50,487 nucleotides of DNA, taken from an uncultured Mycoplasmatota bacterium. Lineage in GTDB: Bacteria > Bacillota_I > Bacilli_A > RF39 > UBA660. Both the position numbers and the translations under genes were made by a program. Shown here piece by piece: positions 7,973 to 15,826 of the stretch. Position 1 is the stretch's first letter; the number at the start of each line of letters is the position of its first letter. Below the pieces are notes generated by a model. That model saw only the letters and a program-made list of their open reading frames with translations, searched no databases and was not told where the DNA came from. Where the stretch lies: assembly GCA_946498375.1 (NCBI GenBank), contig CAMMOI010000005.1:1-50487 (forward strand). Reading direction: 5' to 3'.

Positions 7973-9502
7973 ATGATAAAAAAAGCTTTAAATGAAAAAA
8001 TATGGTTAATTAGTTTGTTAATACTATTTTTAGCAACGCTAATTTACTTATACAATCATACTTTGAAATTTGGCGTATGGTTAATTGTAATTGTAATTTT
8101 TCAAATACTAGCTCTTTTTCTAATTTATTATAATAAAGCTTATTTTAATAAATTAAAAATTGAAAAGTGCTTTGTAATTATTGCTTCTTTTTTAGGAATT
8201 ATATATATACTATTAGCTCCATTATTTACAGGAAGTGATGAACAAAATCATTATTATCGAATTTATGAAATAAGTCAAGGAACTATATTTACTCCTACTA
8301 ATAATAATGTTGTAGGAAGTATGCTACCTGTATCTTTACAATATTCTTACATATTAGGTGGAGCAAGTAATACGAACATTAAATATTCTAATATTCCAGA
8401 TATGTTTAAAGTAAAATTAAATTCAAATATTGTTACTCAATACGGTCTTAATTGGCATCAATTTTATTCGAATACAGCTTTATATTCTCCCATTGTTTAT
8501 ATTCCCCAATCTTTAGGGTTTAATATTGCTAAATTATTTAATTTAAATGTGTATTTAATAGGTATATTTGGTCGGTTATTTAATTTATTATTTTATATTA
8601 TTGTAGGCTATTTAGCTATTAAAATTGCGCCAAAGGCCAAAATGTTTTTTTTAGCAATTTTATGTTCTCCTAATATGTTAAGTACGGCAACTACCTTATC
8701 AGCTGATGCTTTTACTAATGTTATTTCTTTACTTTATATAAGTATAATATTTTATTATATTTTTAATAAAGTAGAAATTTCTTTTAAAAGCAAACTTTTA
8801 TTATTTATCTTATCACTAATAATTTCATTATCTAAAGTAGTTTATTTTCCCATAGTTTTTCTTTTGTTATTATTAAAAAGCGAGTGTTTTAAAAATACTA
8901 AAAAAGAAAAAGGAGTGTTTTTATTAGTTACAATATTTTCATCTTTAGTGTTTAGTTTTCTATGGATAAATACAACTGATAATATTTTTAATATTTCTTA
9001 TTCTAATACGGCATTACAAAAACAATTTATTCTTAATAATATATTAAGTTACATTTTAATTATTTTTAAAACGTTTTTAAATTACGGTTTTGATTATATT
9101 GAATGTTTATTTGTAGGAACAACTATGTATCATTCACAATTAAAAATTCCACTTTTAATATCTTTTAGTTATATTATCTTAGTAATTTTAACTTTAATAA
9201 AAGATAATAATGATAATATTTTGTCTAAAAAATCTAAAGCATTAATTATATTTATTGCCCTAATAGTTATTGGTCTTATTTGTACTTCTATTTATATTCA
9301 ATGTACCGCTCAATATTATGATGTTGCTAATAATATTATAGAAGGTATTCAAGGACGGTATTTTATTCCGATTATATTGTTTATTCCATATTTATTAAAA
9401 ATAAAACCAAATAAATTAAATTATTCTAATACTTTAATTTATTGTAGTATTATTACATTTAATACTATTGTTTGGATGTTTATGATAAATCAATTTATTT
9501 AA
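7973..9502 (+). CDS. DUF2142-family polytopic membrane protein, probable glycosyltransferase
   Basis: This 509-residue membrane protein has the DUF2142 hallmarks: two initial membrane segments, then GSDEQNHYYRIYEISQGTI in the first outer loop, a long outer loop, further membrane helices and QGRYFIPI near the C-terminus. Family members occur in surface polysaccharide clusters and are thought to be GT-C-type glycosyltransferases; the acidic DE pair in the first loop is the candidate catalytic site. AAGGGTG precedes the ATG and the gene follows the GT-C-like gene by 12 bases, so both are likely co-transcribed and co-functional. Confidence 0.78.
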   Translation: MIKKALNEKIWLISLLILFLATLIYLYNHTLKFGVWLIVIVIFQILALFLIYYNKAYFNKLKIEKCFVIIASFLGIIYILLAPLFTGSDEQNHYYRIYEISQGTIFTPTNNNVVGSMLPVSLQYSYILGGASNTNIKYSNIPDMFKVKLNSNIVTQYGLNWHQFYSNTALYSPIVYIPQSLGFNIAKLFNLNVYLIGIFGRLFNLLFYIIVGYLAIKIAPKAKMFFLAILCSPNMLSTATTLSADAFTNVISLLYISIIFYYIFNKVEISFKSKLLLFILSLIISLSKVVYFPIVFLLLLLKSECFKNTKKEKGVFLLVTIFSSLVFSFLWINTTDNIFNISYSNTALQKQFILNNILSYILIIFKTFLNYGFDYIECLFVGTTMYHSQLKIPLLISFSYIILVILTLIKDNNDNILSKKSKALIIFIALIVIGLICTSIYIQCTAQYYDVANNIIEGIQGRYFIPIILFIPYLLKIKPNKLNYSNTLIYCSIITFNTIVWMFMINQFI

Positions 9503-9617
9503 AATTATTAAAAAAGTAATTCTTTATACAGGACAAATTGTAGAATTTTTAGATAATGATCATAATAGAAAAAAGATAAATTTATCAAAAGAAAATATTG
9601 AATTTCCTAAAATATAG
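9489..9617 (+). pseudogene. Orphan reading-frame remnant without a start
   Basis: A stop-free stretch of about 42 codons ends with TAG at 9615-9617 and reads IIKKVILYTGQIVEFLDND and so on. It has no ATG, no ribosome site and begins inside the end of the DUF2142 gene in another phase. It could be the tail of a deleted gene or of a frameshifted longer DUF2142 protein, or simply chance in AT-rich DNA. I do not recognise it. Confidence 0.25.
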
Positions 9618-9628
9618 GTGCTAAAAAT

Positions 9629-9647
9629 GTATTCATGCGATGAATAC
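9629..9647. repeat. Perfect inverted repeat upstream of the L,D-transpeptidase promoter
   Basis: GTATTCAT, a 3-base centre GCG, and ATGAATAC make a perfect 8-base inverted repeat ending 27 bases before the -35 box at 9675. No T run follows, so it is not a terminator. A regulator-binding site is a reasonable inference. Confidence 0.5.
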
Positions 9648-9674
9648 TGTGAGTAAGTTAAAGAGTATAATCGT

Positions 9675-9703
9675 TTGACAATGTATTTAATAAAAACTAT
9701 AAT
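9675..9703 (+). promoter_or_regulatory. Consensus sigma-A promoter for the L,D-transpeptidase
   Basis: TTGACA (9675-9680), a 17-base spacer and TATAAT (9698-9703) match the housekeeping consensus exactly. GAGGAG and the ATG at 9732 follow. It excludes any translation start at the TTG of the -35 box itself. Confidence 0.9.
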
Positions 9704-9731
9704 ACTTTACAAGATTGTGAGGAGAAAGTTT

Positions 9732-10619
9732 ATGAAAAAAGTACTAACTATAGTTACATTTTTTGTATTAGTATTTTTGATTCAAACAAATATAATTTAT
9801 GCTACTGAATTAGATTGTAATGCATATCTATCAAGTGGTAGTAGCAAAGATAACGTTAAAGATTTACAATTAAAACTTAATCAAACTATGAGTTGCAATT
9901 TGTCAGTTGATGGTGTTTTTGGCTCTTTAACTAGTAGTTGCACAAAACGATTTCAAGAAAAATATGATTTAGATGTTGATGGTATTGTTGGACCAAAAAC
10001 ATGTACTAAGTTAAATAATTTGACTAAATCAATTGATTATAATAATAATGCTTACTCATTAACCGAGGTGAATATTAGAAAAAAAGCAACAACTAAATCA
10101 AAAATATTAAAAACAATTACTAAAGCTACAGAAATAAATATAATTAGTAAGGTAAATGATTGGTATAAAATCAAACTGGGACAAAATAATTATGGTTATA
10201 TCCGTAGTGACTTAGTTACAAGAAATATAATTATTGTAGATATTAGTGAGCAGGTATTGAATTACTATATTGATGGTAAAAACATTTTAACTGCTCCTGT
10301 TATTACAGGAATGTTAAATAATCATGACACCCCAATAGGATCATATATTTTAAACGTTGATAATTTAAGTAAAAATCAAATATTAAGAGGAGTTAATGAT
10401 GATGGCTCTAAATATGCCTCATTTGTTGATTATTGGATGCCATTTATTATGGATAGAGGTATTGGATTTCATGATGCTACTTGGAGAAGTAAATCTTCCT
10501 TTAAGCCAACAACATATATAAATAATGGGAGTCATGGATGTATAAATATGCAACATGCGGATGCTAAAAAATTATTTGAAAATATAAAAGAAGATGCGGC
10601 TGTTATAATTAGATATTAA
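9732..10619 (+). CDS. Secreted L,D-transpeptidase (YkuD) with peptidoglycan-binding and SH3b domains
   Basis: A 295-residue exported enzyme with a signal peptide (about residues 1-27), a PG_binding_1 domain (about 30-95, with VDGVFGSLT and VDGIVGPKT repeats), an SH3b domain (about 105-165) and a C-terminal YkuD domain. The YkuD catalytic motif is present: His247 in GFHDATW, and SHGCIN with His268 and nucleophile Cys270. It makes 3-3 cross-links in peptidoglycan, bypassing beta-lactam-sensitive D,D-transpeptidation, or attaches ligands to the wall. The ATG at 9732 is chosen because GAGGAG is 7 bases upstream and a full promoter lies just before it; longer in-frame starts fall within the promoter. 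Confidence 0.92.
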   Translation: MKKVLTIVTFFVLVFLIQTNIIYATELDCNAYLSSGSSKDNVKDLQLKLNQTMSCNLSVDGVFGSLTSSCTKRFQEKYDLDVDGIVGPKTCTKLNNLTKSIDYNNNAYSLTEVNIRKKATTKSKILKTITKATEINIISKVNDWYKIKLGQNNYGYIRSDLVTRNIIIVDISEQVLNYYIDGKNILTAPVITGMLNNHDTPIGSYILNVDNLSKNQILRGVNDDGSKYASFVDYWMPFIMDRGIGFHDATWRSKSSFKPTTYINNGSHGCINMQHADAKKLFENIKEDAAVIIRY

Positions 10620-10632
10620 TAACTAAGTTGTT

Positions 10633-11421
10633 ATGAAGGGGTCTTTTAAATTGAAGAGGTATTTTAAATTAATCATTAAAGTAATTGGAAGAAAAATAAG
10701 CTTTTTTGGCTTTAATTATAAATGTAATATTTGTGGTAGTACTGTAAGAAAGATGCTTCCTGGTGGACATAAACATGAAATTTTTAAAACAAACTTGATA
10801 GTAGTAGCAGGGTATAGATAATATGTCTATTGCCCTATTTGCATGAGTAAAGATAAGGACAGAATGGTATATTTTTATATAAACAAATACACAAATATAT
10901 TTACTGGCAAAAATGTAATATTACATTTTGCCCCTGAAAGAGGAATAAAAAGAAAAATTCAAAAAAATAAACAAGCAATTTATTATAATGGTGATATTAA
11001 TCCTAATTTTGCAGATATGCAAATCGATATAACTGATATTAAATTTAGTGATAATACTTTTGATTATATTATCTGTAATCATGTTTTGGAACATGTATTA
11101 AATGAAAAACAAGCAATCTCTGAATTAAAAAGAGTAAGTAAGCCTTTAGGCAAAATAATAATAACAGTCCCGATTTGTATATCTAATGATAAAACTGTTG
11201 AAGATGAGAAAGTCACATTGCCTGATGAACGAATGAGATTATTTTGTCAGCACGATCATGTAAGATTATATGGAAAAGATTTTAAGGATCGTCTTAAAAA
11301 ATATGTATTAGATGTATCAGTATATAATTTTGAAAATGAATAAGGTAAAAAACTTGCAAAAAAGTATGGGACTGTTGAAAATGGGTGTATTTATATTGCT
11401 TTTAAAAAAAGTAAAACATAA
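10633..11421 (+). pseudogene. SAM-dependent methyltransferase broken by two in-frame TAA codons
   Basis: One continuous frame of 263 codons is interrupted by TAA at 10819-10821 and 11341-11343. The first piece has a CNICG zinc-knuckle half, the piece after the stop supplies the matching CPIC half and then a class I methyltransferase (VILHFAPERG, DITDIKF, NTFDYIICNHVLEHV), and the last 26 codons read like the family's C-terminus (AKKYG...IYIAF). Uncultured-Firmicute methyltransferases of this type carry the same zinc knuckle followed by the methyltransferase fold. No frameshift is needed to join the pieces. It lies 13 bases after the L,D-transpeptidase. An alternative start is the TTG at 10651, with AAGGGG upstream. 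Recent decay is the simplest reading; a sequencing error or stop readthrough is possible. Confidence 0.75.
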
Positions 11422-11443
11422 CAAACAATGTTTTACTTTTTTT
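11404..11443. terminator. Bidirectional terminator between the methyltransferase remnant and gerQ
   Basis: AAAAAAAGTAAAACAT and ATGTTTTACTTTTTTT form a perfect 16-pair stem with an 8-base loop. A and T runs on both sides let it work for both converging genes. It overlaps the end of the methyltransferase frame and touches the gerQ stop codon. Confidence 0.88.
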
Positions 11444-11834
11444 AAAATGTTTTTTCTGAGTAGCTATGTGAATAATTTATTCTTTCATCAAACTCCACAT
11501 AGTTAAGATAAATCATAAGTATTAAAAACCAATGACCAGTAGTTGGATCACTAATTATTAAATGATCTCGTCCAGCTTCTTCAATAATTCCTGTAAATAT
11601 TTTATCTTTCCATTCAATAGAATCTGGAAAAGAAACGTATGCTTTAACTCGCTTTCCTTTGTTTAAACGTAAAATATTTTCAATATAACTTTGTTCCATG
11701 GTTAAATTGCTAGTTTCAACATTTAGGGTTTCGATATTACTTTCGTAATTACTGGGAGTGGGCATATTATTTTGATTAGTATTAGGATTAGTTACACTTG
11801 GAAAAGTAGGATTTTGATAAAAATTTCCATTCAT
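11442..11834 (-). CDS. gerQ: Spore coat protein GerQ
   Basis: A 130-residue protein whose C-terminal ~85 residues match GerQ (YwdL): QSYIENILRLNKGK, then AYVSFPDSIEW, GIIEEAGRDHLIISDP, GHWFLILMIYLNYVEFDE. In Bacillus, GerQ is a coat protein needed for proper action of the cortex hydrolase CwlJ and is cross-linked by transglutaminase through N-terminal lysines. Here the N-terminal ~57 residues are Asn/Pro/Thr-rich and contain no lysine at all, so that cross-linking route looks absent. AGAGGTGA lies 6 bases before the ATG. It is a lone reverse-strand gene bounded by a bidirectional terminator. Its presence implies the lineage makes, or recently made, endospores. Confidence 0.88.
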   Translation of the reverse strand: MNGNFYQNPTFPSVTNPNTNQNNMPTPSNYESNIETLNVETSNLTMEQSYIENILRLNKGKRVKAYVSFPDSIEWKDKIFTGIIEEAGRDHLIISDPTTGHWFLILMIYLNYVEFDERINYSHSYSEKTF

Positions 11835-11860
11835 TTTAAATCACCTCTCTAATTTATATG

Positions 11861-11888
11861 TTAAAGATAAATAATTTATTATCTTTAA
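11861..11888. repeat. Inverted repeat between divergent gerQ and yitT
   Basis: TTAAAGATAA and TTATCTTTAA are perfect 10-base arms around an 8-base AT-only centre. It lies 27 bases upstream of the gerQ start and about 75 bases upstream of the yitT -10. There is no T run immediately after either arm. It is a candidate operator controlling gerQ, possibly both genes. Confidence 0.5.
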
Positions 11889-11960
11889 TTTCATAAAATT
11901 TAAATGTTTATACAAAATATTAATATTAGAATAGTTTTTTTATAAAAAATTATTGAAGTA

Positions 11961-11969
11961 TGTTATACT
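11961..11969 (+). promoter_or_regulatory. Extended -10 promoter for yitT-family gene
   Basis: TGTTATACT combines the TGn extension with TATACT. No convincing -35 box is present 16-18 bases upstream. The start codon at 12006 lies 36 bases downstream with GGGTGAT between. Confidence 0.6.
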
Positions 11970-12005
11970 ATTTAAGAATAAGATAGCGAGTACGTGGGTG
12001 ATAAA

Positions 12006-12905
12006 ATGTTTTTTAATTTAAATAAAATTATAGAGTCTGTTAAAGAGAAAAACCGTGTTTTACGAATTACTATTTTACTTATTGGGGTATTCTTATTAGG
12101 ATTATCTTATAATATGTATTTAAAACCTAATAATTTAGTGACTGGTGGAATATCTGGATTATCTATTATTTTACAACAAATATTTAAAATTGATTCAAGC
12201 GTATTTATATATATTTTTAGCATTATTTTAGGGATTTTAGCTTTTATCGCTTTAGGAGCCAAAGATGGAGCTAAATCAATGGTAGGAGCAATATTATATC
12301 CAGTTATGATAAGTTTTACTGCACCGTTGGCTGAAGTTTTAAATAATAAATTTGTATTAGATAGTTTTTTAATTGAAGTTTTACTAGCCAGCTTAATTAT
12401 TGGATTTGCAAGTGGAATTATATATAAAGTTGGTTATTCCAGTGGTGGAAGTGATATTATTGTTCAAATAATGAATAAATACGCAAAAATTTCGATTGGA
12501 AAAGCTAACTTTATAATTAATTTAGGAATCGTTTTGCTTGGCGGGGCAATATTTGGTATAAATAATGTGATTTATGCTATTATTATAATTTATCTAAATA
12601 GTGCTGTAGTTGATAAAATATTATTAGGTATTTCTAATAGTAAACAATTTTTTATTCATACTAAAGAAATTAGTAAAGTAAGAGAACTAATTATTGAAAA
12701 ATTAGGAACTGGTGTTACAGTACTAGAAACAACTGGAGGATATACTAAAAAAAAGCGTAAAATGTTGATGTGTGTAGTTTCAACTAAGGATTATTATCTT
12801 TTTAAAGAAACAGTTTTAGAAATTGATCCAGAGGCCTTTTTTGTAATAAATGACTGTTATGAAGTGTCTGGTGGTGTAAGGAGGAGAAATTTACCATTTA
12901 TTTAG
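12006..12905 (+). CDS. YitT-family membrane protein (DUF161/DUF2179)
   Basis: A 299-residue protein with five or six membrane segments in the first ~210 residues, including the characteristic LKPNNLVTGGISGLSIIL and YSSGGSDIIVQIMNKY motifs, and a C-terminal DUF2179 domain (about 220-299, with LGTGVTVLETTGGYTKKKRKML). The family is widespread in Firmicutes; a transport or sensing role is suspected but the substrate is not known. I place the start at ATG 12006, 5 bases after GGGTG, rather than the GTG at 11994. The gene stands alone between gerQ (divergent) and the ftsEX unit. Confidence 0.88.
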   Translation: MFFNLNKIIESVKEKNRVLRITILLIGVFLLGLSYNMYLKPNNLVTGGISGLSIILQQIFKIDSSVFIYIFSIILGILAFIALGAKDGAKSMVGAILYPVMISFTAPLAEVLNNKFVLDSFLIEVLLASLIIGFASGIIYKVGYSSGGSDIIVQIMNKYAKISIGKANFIINLGIVLLGGAIFGINNVIYAIIIIYLNSAVVDKILLGISNSKQFFIHTKEISKVRELIIEKLGTGVTVLETTGGYTKKKRKMLMCVVSTKDYYLFKETVLEIDPEAFFVINDCYEVSGGVRRRNLPFI

Positions 12906-12919
12906 GTCTTTTTTTTTGA

Positions 12920-12925
12920 TATAAT
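12920..12925 (+). promoter_or_regulatory. Candidate -10 box for the ftsEX unit
   Basis: TATAAT follows a long T run in the short gap after the YitT-family gene, 23 bases before the ftsE start. No good -35 is visible. The T run after the stop at 12905 may also help end the upstream transcript. Confidence 0.4.
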
Positions 12926-12948
12926 ATTGATAATAGTAAGGTGGTAAA

Positions 12949-13650
12949 ATGAAGTTCATAAAAATAGAAGATTGCTATAAGGTTTATAAAAACGGTGTCA
13001 CAGCAACTGCTGGATTAAACCTAGAAATAGATAAAGGGGAATTTGTCTTTATTATTGGATCTACTGGATGTGGAAAATCCACTTTAATAAAGATGCTATA
13101 TCGTGAAGAAAAGCCAACAAAAGGGAAAATAATTGTTGGTGGAGTAAATGTTGCCAAATTGCGTAATAGTAAAGTTTATAAATTACGCCGTAAACTTGGT
13201 ATTGTATTTCAAGACTTTAAACTTTTGCCAAAATTATCTGTTTATGAAAATGTTGCATTTCCTTTAACTAGTATGGGCCTAAAAAAATCACAAATTAGAC
13301 CACGCGTTATTAAAGCTTTAGAATTAGTTGGACTTAAAAATAAAATAAGAAGTTATCCTAATGAATTATCTGCTGGAATGCAACAAAGGGTATGTATAGC
13401 TAGAGCTATGGTTAATGAACCGAAACTCCTTATTTGTGATGAACCAACTGGTAATTTAGATCCTGAAACTTCTAAAGAAATAATGGAAGTTTTAGATGCA
13501 ATAAATAAAGATTTAGGAACAACTATTGTTATGGTAACGCATGATAAAGATATTGTAAATCGTATGAAAAAAAGGGTAATATTACTAGACAATGGAGTTT
13601 TGGTTAGCGATGAATTGAAAGGAAAGTATAAAGCACATGAAAGCATTTAG
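12949..13650 (+). CDS. ftsE: Cell division ATP-binding protein FtsE
   Basis: A 233-residue ABC ATPase with Walker A GSTGCGKST (residues 37-45), Q-loop IVFQDFKLLP, signature NELSAGMQQR and Walker B LLICDEPTGNLD, followed by a switch histidine in VTHDKD. The DFKLLP stretch after the Q-loop is typical of FtsE. With FtsX it forms the membrane complex that couples ATP turnover at the division site to activation of an outside peptidoglycan hydrolase; both partners follow directly. The signature has Ala where LSGG normally has Gly, a mild oddity. The ATG has GGTGG upstream, and the gene overlaps ftsX by 14 bases, indicating translational coupling. Confidence 0.95.
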   Translation: MKFIKIEDCYKVYKNGVTATAGLNLEIDKGEFVFIIGSTGCGKSTLIKMLYREEKPTKGKIIVGGVNVAKLRNSKVYKLRRKLGIVFQDFKLLPKLSVYENVAFPLTSMGLKKSQIRPRVIKALELVGLKNKIRSYPNELSAGMQQRVCIARAMVNEPKLLICDEPTGNLDPETSKEIMEVLDAINKDLGTTIVMVTHDKDIVNRMKKRVILLDNGVLVSDELKGKYKAHESI

Positions 13651-14542
13651 AATATTAACTCGAAGTATTTCTGATGGATTTAAAAGTGTATTTCGTAATT
13701 TCAGTTTGAGTTTGGCTTCTATATTATGTACTACTATAACTTTGATATTAGTTTCAGTGGCTTTAGTAATTTCAGTAAATATTGAAAACTTTACTAAAGA
13801 AATAGAGGAAGATTTGTCTATTGTTGTATTTGTGGAAAACTCAGCAACGCCAGATGATATTGAGCAGATTAGATCACAACTATTAAGTATAGATAATATT
13901 AATTCAGAGGAAATATTTTATCAAAGTAAAGATGAGGTAAAAACCGAAATGCAATCTGAATCAGAAGTTTTCGATGCAGTAATGAGTCAATGGGAAGGGG
14001 ATGATAATCCATTAAAAGATACATTCCAAATTAAAGTAATAGACATTGAACAAATAGGAGAAACTGCTGAGGAAATATCAAAAATTGATCATATATCTTC
14101 AGTTAATTATGGAGAAGGTATGGTTGAAAAAATGGTTAATGCGTTTAAATGGATTGAAAGAATTGCATACGGCGCAGTTTTAGCATTAGTAATAGTTACA
14201 GTATTTTTAATTATAAATACGATAAAATTAACAATATTCTCTAGACAAAGAGAAATTGGTATTATGAGACTAGTAGGCGCTAGTAATTTTGTTATAAAAA
14301 ATCCATTTATTGTAGAGGGAATGGTGATAGGACTAATTGGGTCTATAATTCCGGTATGTTGTGTAATTTTAGGATATACAGCATTATATGATTATTCATC
14401 TGGTCATATATTTACGCCACTTATAAAATTAATATCTCCTATGCCATTTATATATTTTGTTGCGCTAGTTGTTGTAATAATAGGTATCATTGTTGGTATG
14501 ATAGGTAGTGCTAGTGCTACTAGAAAGTATTTGAAGGTGTAA
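13637..14542 (+). CDS. ftsX: Cell division protein FtsX
   Basis: A 301-residue permease-like protein with FtsX topology: one membrane segment near residues 22-46, an extracellular domain to about residue 170, then three segments (about 175-198, 222-245 and 270-295). KLTIFSRQREIGIMRLVGAS after the second segment is the conserved FtsX cytoplasmic motif. It is not a transporter; it relays FtsE ATPase activity to an external hydrolase. The start overlaps ftsE and the stop lies one base before the next ATG, so FtsE, FtsX and the M23 protein are one translationally linked unit. Confidence 0.94.
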   Translation: MKAFRILTRSISDGFKSVFRNFSLSLASILCTTITLILVSVALVISVNIENFTKEIEEDLSIVVFVENSATPDDIEQIRSQLLSIDNINSEEIFYQSKDEVKTEMQSESEVFDAVMSQWEGDDNPLKDTFQIKVIDIEQIGETAEEISKIDHISSVNYGEGMVEKMVNAFKWIERIAYGAVLALVIVTVFLIINTIKLTIFSRQREIGIMRLVGASNFVIKNPFIVEGMVIGLIGSIIPVCCVILGYTALYDYSSGHIFTPLIKLISPMPFIYFVALVVVIIGIIVGMIGSASATRKYLKV

Positions 14543-14543
14543 T

Positions 14544-15716
14544 ATGAAAAAAAATATAAAGTATTTTATTGTCGTATTAATATTGGGTACTATGTTTATT
14601 CCCCTTTCTAAAACTCAAGCTACAACTTTAAAAGAATATGAAGATGCTGTAGAAAAATATACTGCAGAACTCCAAGAAAAAGAAAATCAAATAGCTAGTA
14701 ACGAAGCAGAAATTGAAGAAATTAAGCAAAAAATTGTATCTATAAGTAATCAAATTTTTCAAACTGAAACAGAAATTGATAACTTAGAACAAGAAATAGA
14801 ACAAAGTAATCAAGAAATTGCTCAGAAGGGTGAAGAAAGTAAATCAATTATGGAGTATTATCAGCTTGCTAATGGTGATAATGCTTATTTAGAGTACGCT
14901 TTTGGAGCAGAAACTATTACAGATATGATATATAGAGCATCAATTGTTGAACAATTAACAGAATATAATGATCAAATAATGAAAGAATTGGAAACTTTAA
15001 TAGAAACAAATGAACAAAAAACTAAGGAACTTGCTACTAAAAAGGAAGAACTTGCTCAATTAGAAAAAGATCTTGAAACTGAAAAAGCAAAGATTGAAGA
15101 AGAAAATGCAGCAATAGAAGAAACAGTTCCAACTGTTAAAGAGCAAATTAGAGTATATCAGGAACAAGTCGATTATTGGAAAGCAAAAGGGTGTACCTCT
15201 AATGATATTTTAGGAGTAACTTGTGCTGTTCCGCCTAAGGTTGATACAGGAAATAATGGATCAATTTCAATAGATATTATTGGTGCTAATGGCTTTAGAT
15301 TACCAATGAATAAAGGTTATTTAACTCAAGGGTATAGTGGTAAGAATGGTCATATGGGAGTAGATTTTGGTAGTTCTAATAAATCAGAAGAAATATATCC
15401 AGTAGCAAGCGGACAAGTTATTTATGTCGGTCATGATTCATATGGTGCTAATGTTGTGAAAATAGTTCATAATGTAAATGGTACTCTAATTTTCTCTACT
15501 TATGCTCACATGCGAGCTGTATATTTAAAGAAAGGCCAGATTGTTACAACAAGCACTTTACTTGGATTAATGGGATCTACCGGTTGGTCGACTGGACCAC
15601 ATTTACACTTAGAAATGACTACTTGTGATTGGACATATAATTGTACTTATGCTACATATAAAAATAGTTTAGTTAATCCATTTAGTTATATACCTTATGC
15701 TACTAGATGGGGATAA
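14544..15716 (+). CDS. Coiled-coil M23 peptidoglycan hydrolase, FtsEX partner (EnvC/PcsB-like)
   Basis: A 390-residue exported protein: signal peptide (about 1-27), two long coiled-coil blocks (about 28-100 and 140-215) and a C-terminal LytM/M23 domain (about 255-380). The zinc and catalytic residues are intact: His270 and Asp274 in HMGVD, His322 in TYAHM, His353 and His355 in GPHLHLE. The plan is that of EnvC-type proteins docked on FtsX through the coiled coil. Intact active-site residues suggest the protein cuts peptidoglycan itself, unlike E. coli EnvC, which only activates amidases. It starts one base after ftsX and ends at a strong terminator. Confidence 0.9.
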   Translation: MKKNIKYFIVVLILGTMFIPLSKTQATTLKEYEDAVEKYTAELQEKENQIASNEAEIEEIKQKIVSISNQIFQTETEIDNLEQEIEQSNQEIAQKGEESKSIMEYYQLANGDNAYLEYAFGAETITDMIYRASIVEQLTEYNDQIMKELETLIETNEQKTKELATKKEELAQLEKDLETEKAKIEEENAAIEETVPTVKEQIRVYQEQVDYWKAKGCTSNDILGVTCAVPPKVDTGNNGSISIDIIGANGFRLPMNKGYLTQGYSGKNGHMGVDFGSSNKSEEIYPVASGQVIYVGHDSYGANVVKIVHNVNGTLIFSTYAHMRAVYLKKGQIVTTSTLLGLMGSTGWSTGPHLHLEMTTCDWTYNCTYATYKNSLVNPFSYIPYATRWG

Positions 15717-15722
15717 TAGATG

Positions 15723-15754
15723 AAAATATCATTAAATTTAATGATATTTTTTTT
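15723..15754 (+). terminator. Terminator of the ftsE-ftsX-M23 unit
   Basis: AAAATATCATTAAA and TTTAATGATATTTT form a perfect palindrome running into a T tract, seven bases after the stop at 15716. Confidence 0.85.
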
Positions 15755-15769
15755 ATAATTTAGTTTATT

Positions 15770-15799
15770 TTGTCAATTTAGACATTTAAATCCTAATAT
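15770..15799 (+). promoter_or_regulatory. Candidate promoter for the class B PBP
   Basis: TTGTCA (15770-15775) and TAATAT (15794-15799) are 18 bases apart; the start codon is 28 bases further on, after an AGGTGAG ribosome site. Confidence 0.5.
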
Positions 15800-15826
15800 A
15801 TTCATAAGTATACTTAGGTGAGATAT

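Noticed and set aside
9675-9731. Upstream TTG start that would lengthen the L,D-transpeptidase by 19 residues
   Set aside because: The TTG is the first half of a perfect -35 box and the stretch contains the -10 box; the ATG at 9732 has GAGGAG and begins a clean signal peptide.
10843-11343. A separate 166-residue methyltransferase starting at ATG 10843
   Set aside because: No ribosome site precedes it, and the same frame upstream encodes the missing half of the zinc knuckle, so it is part of one broken gene.
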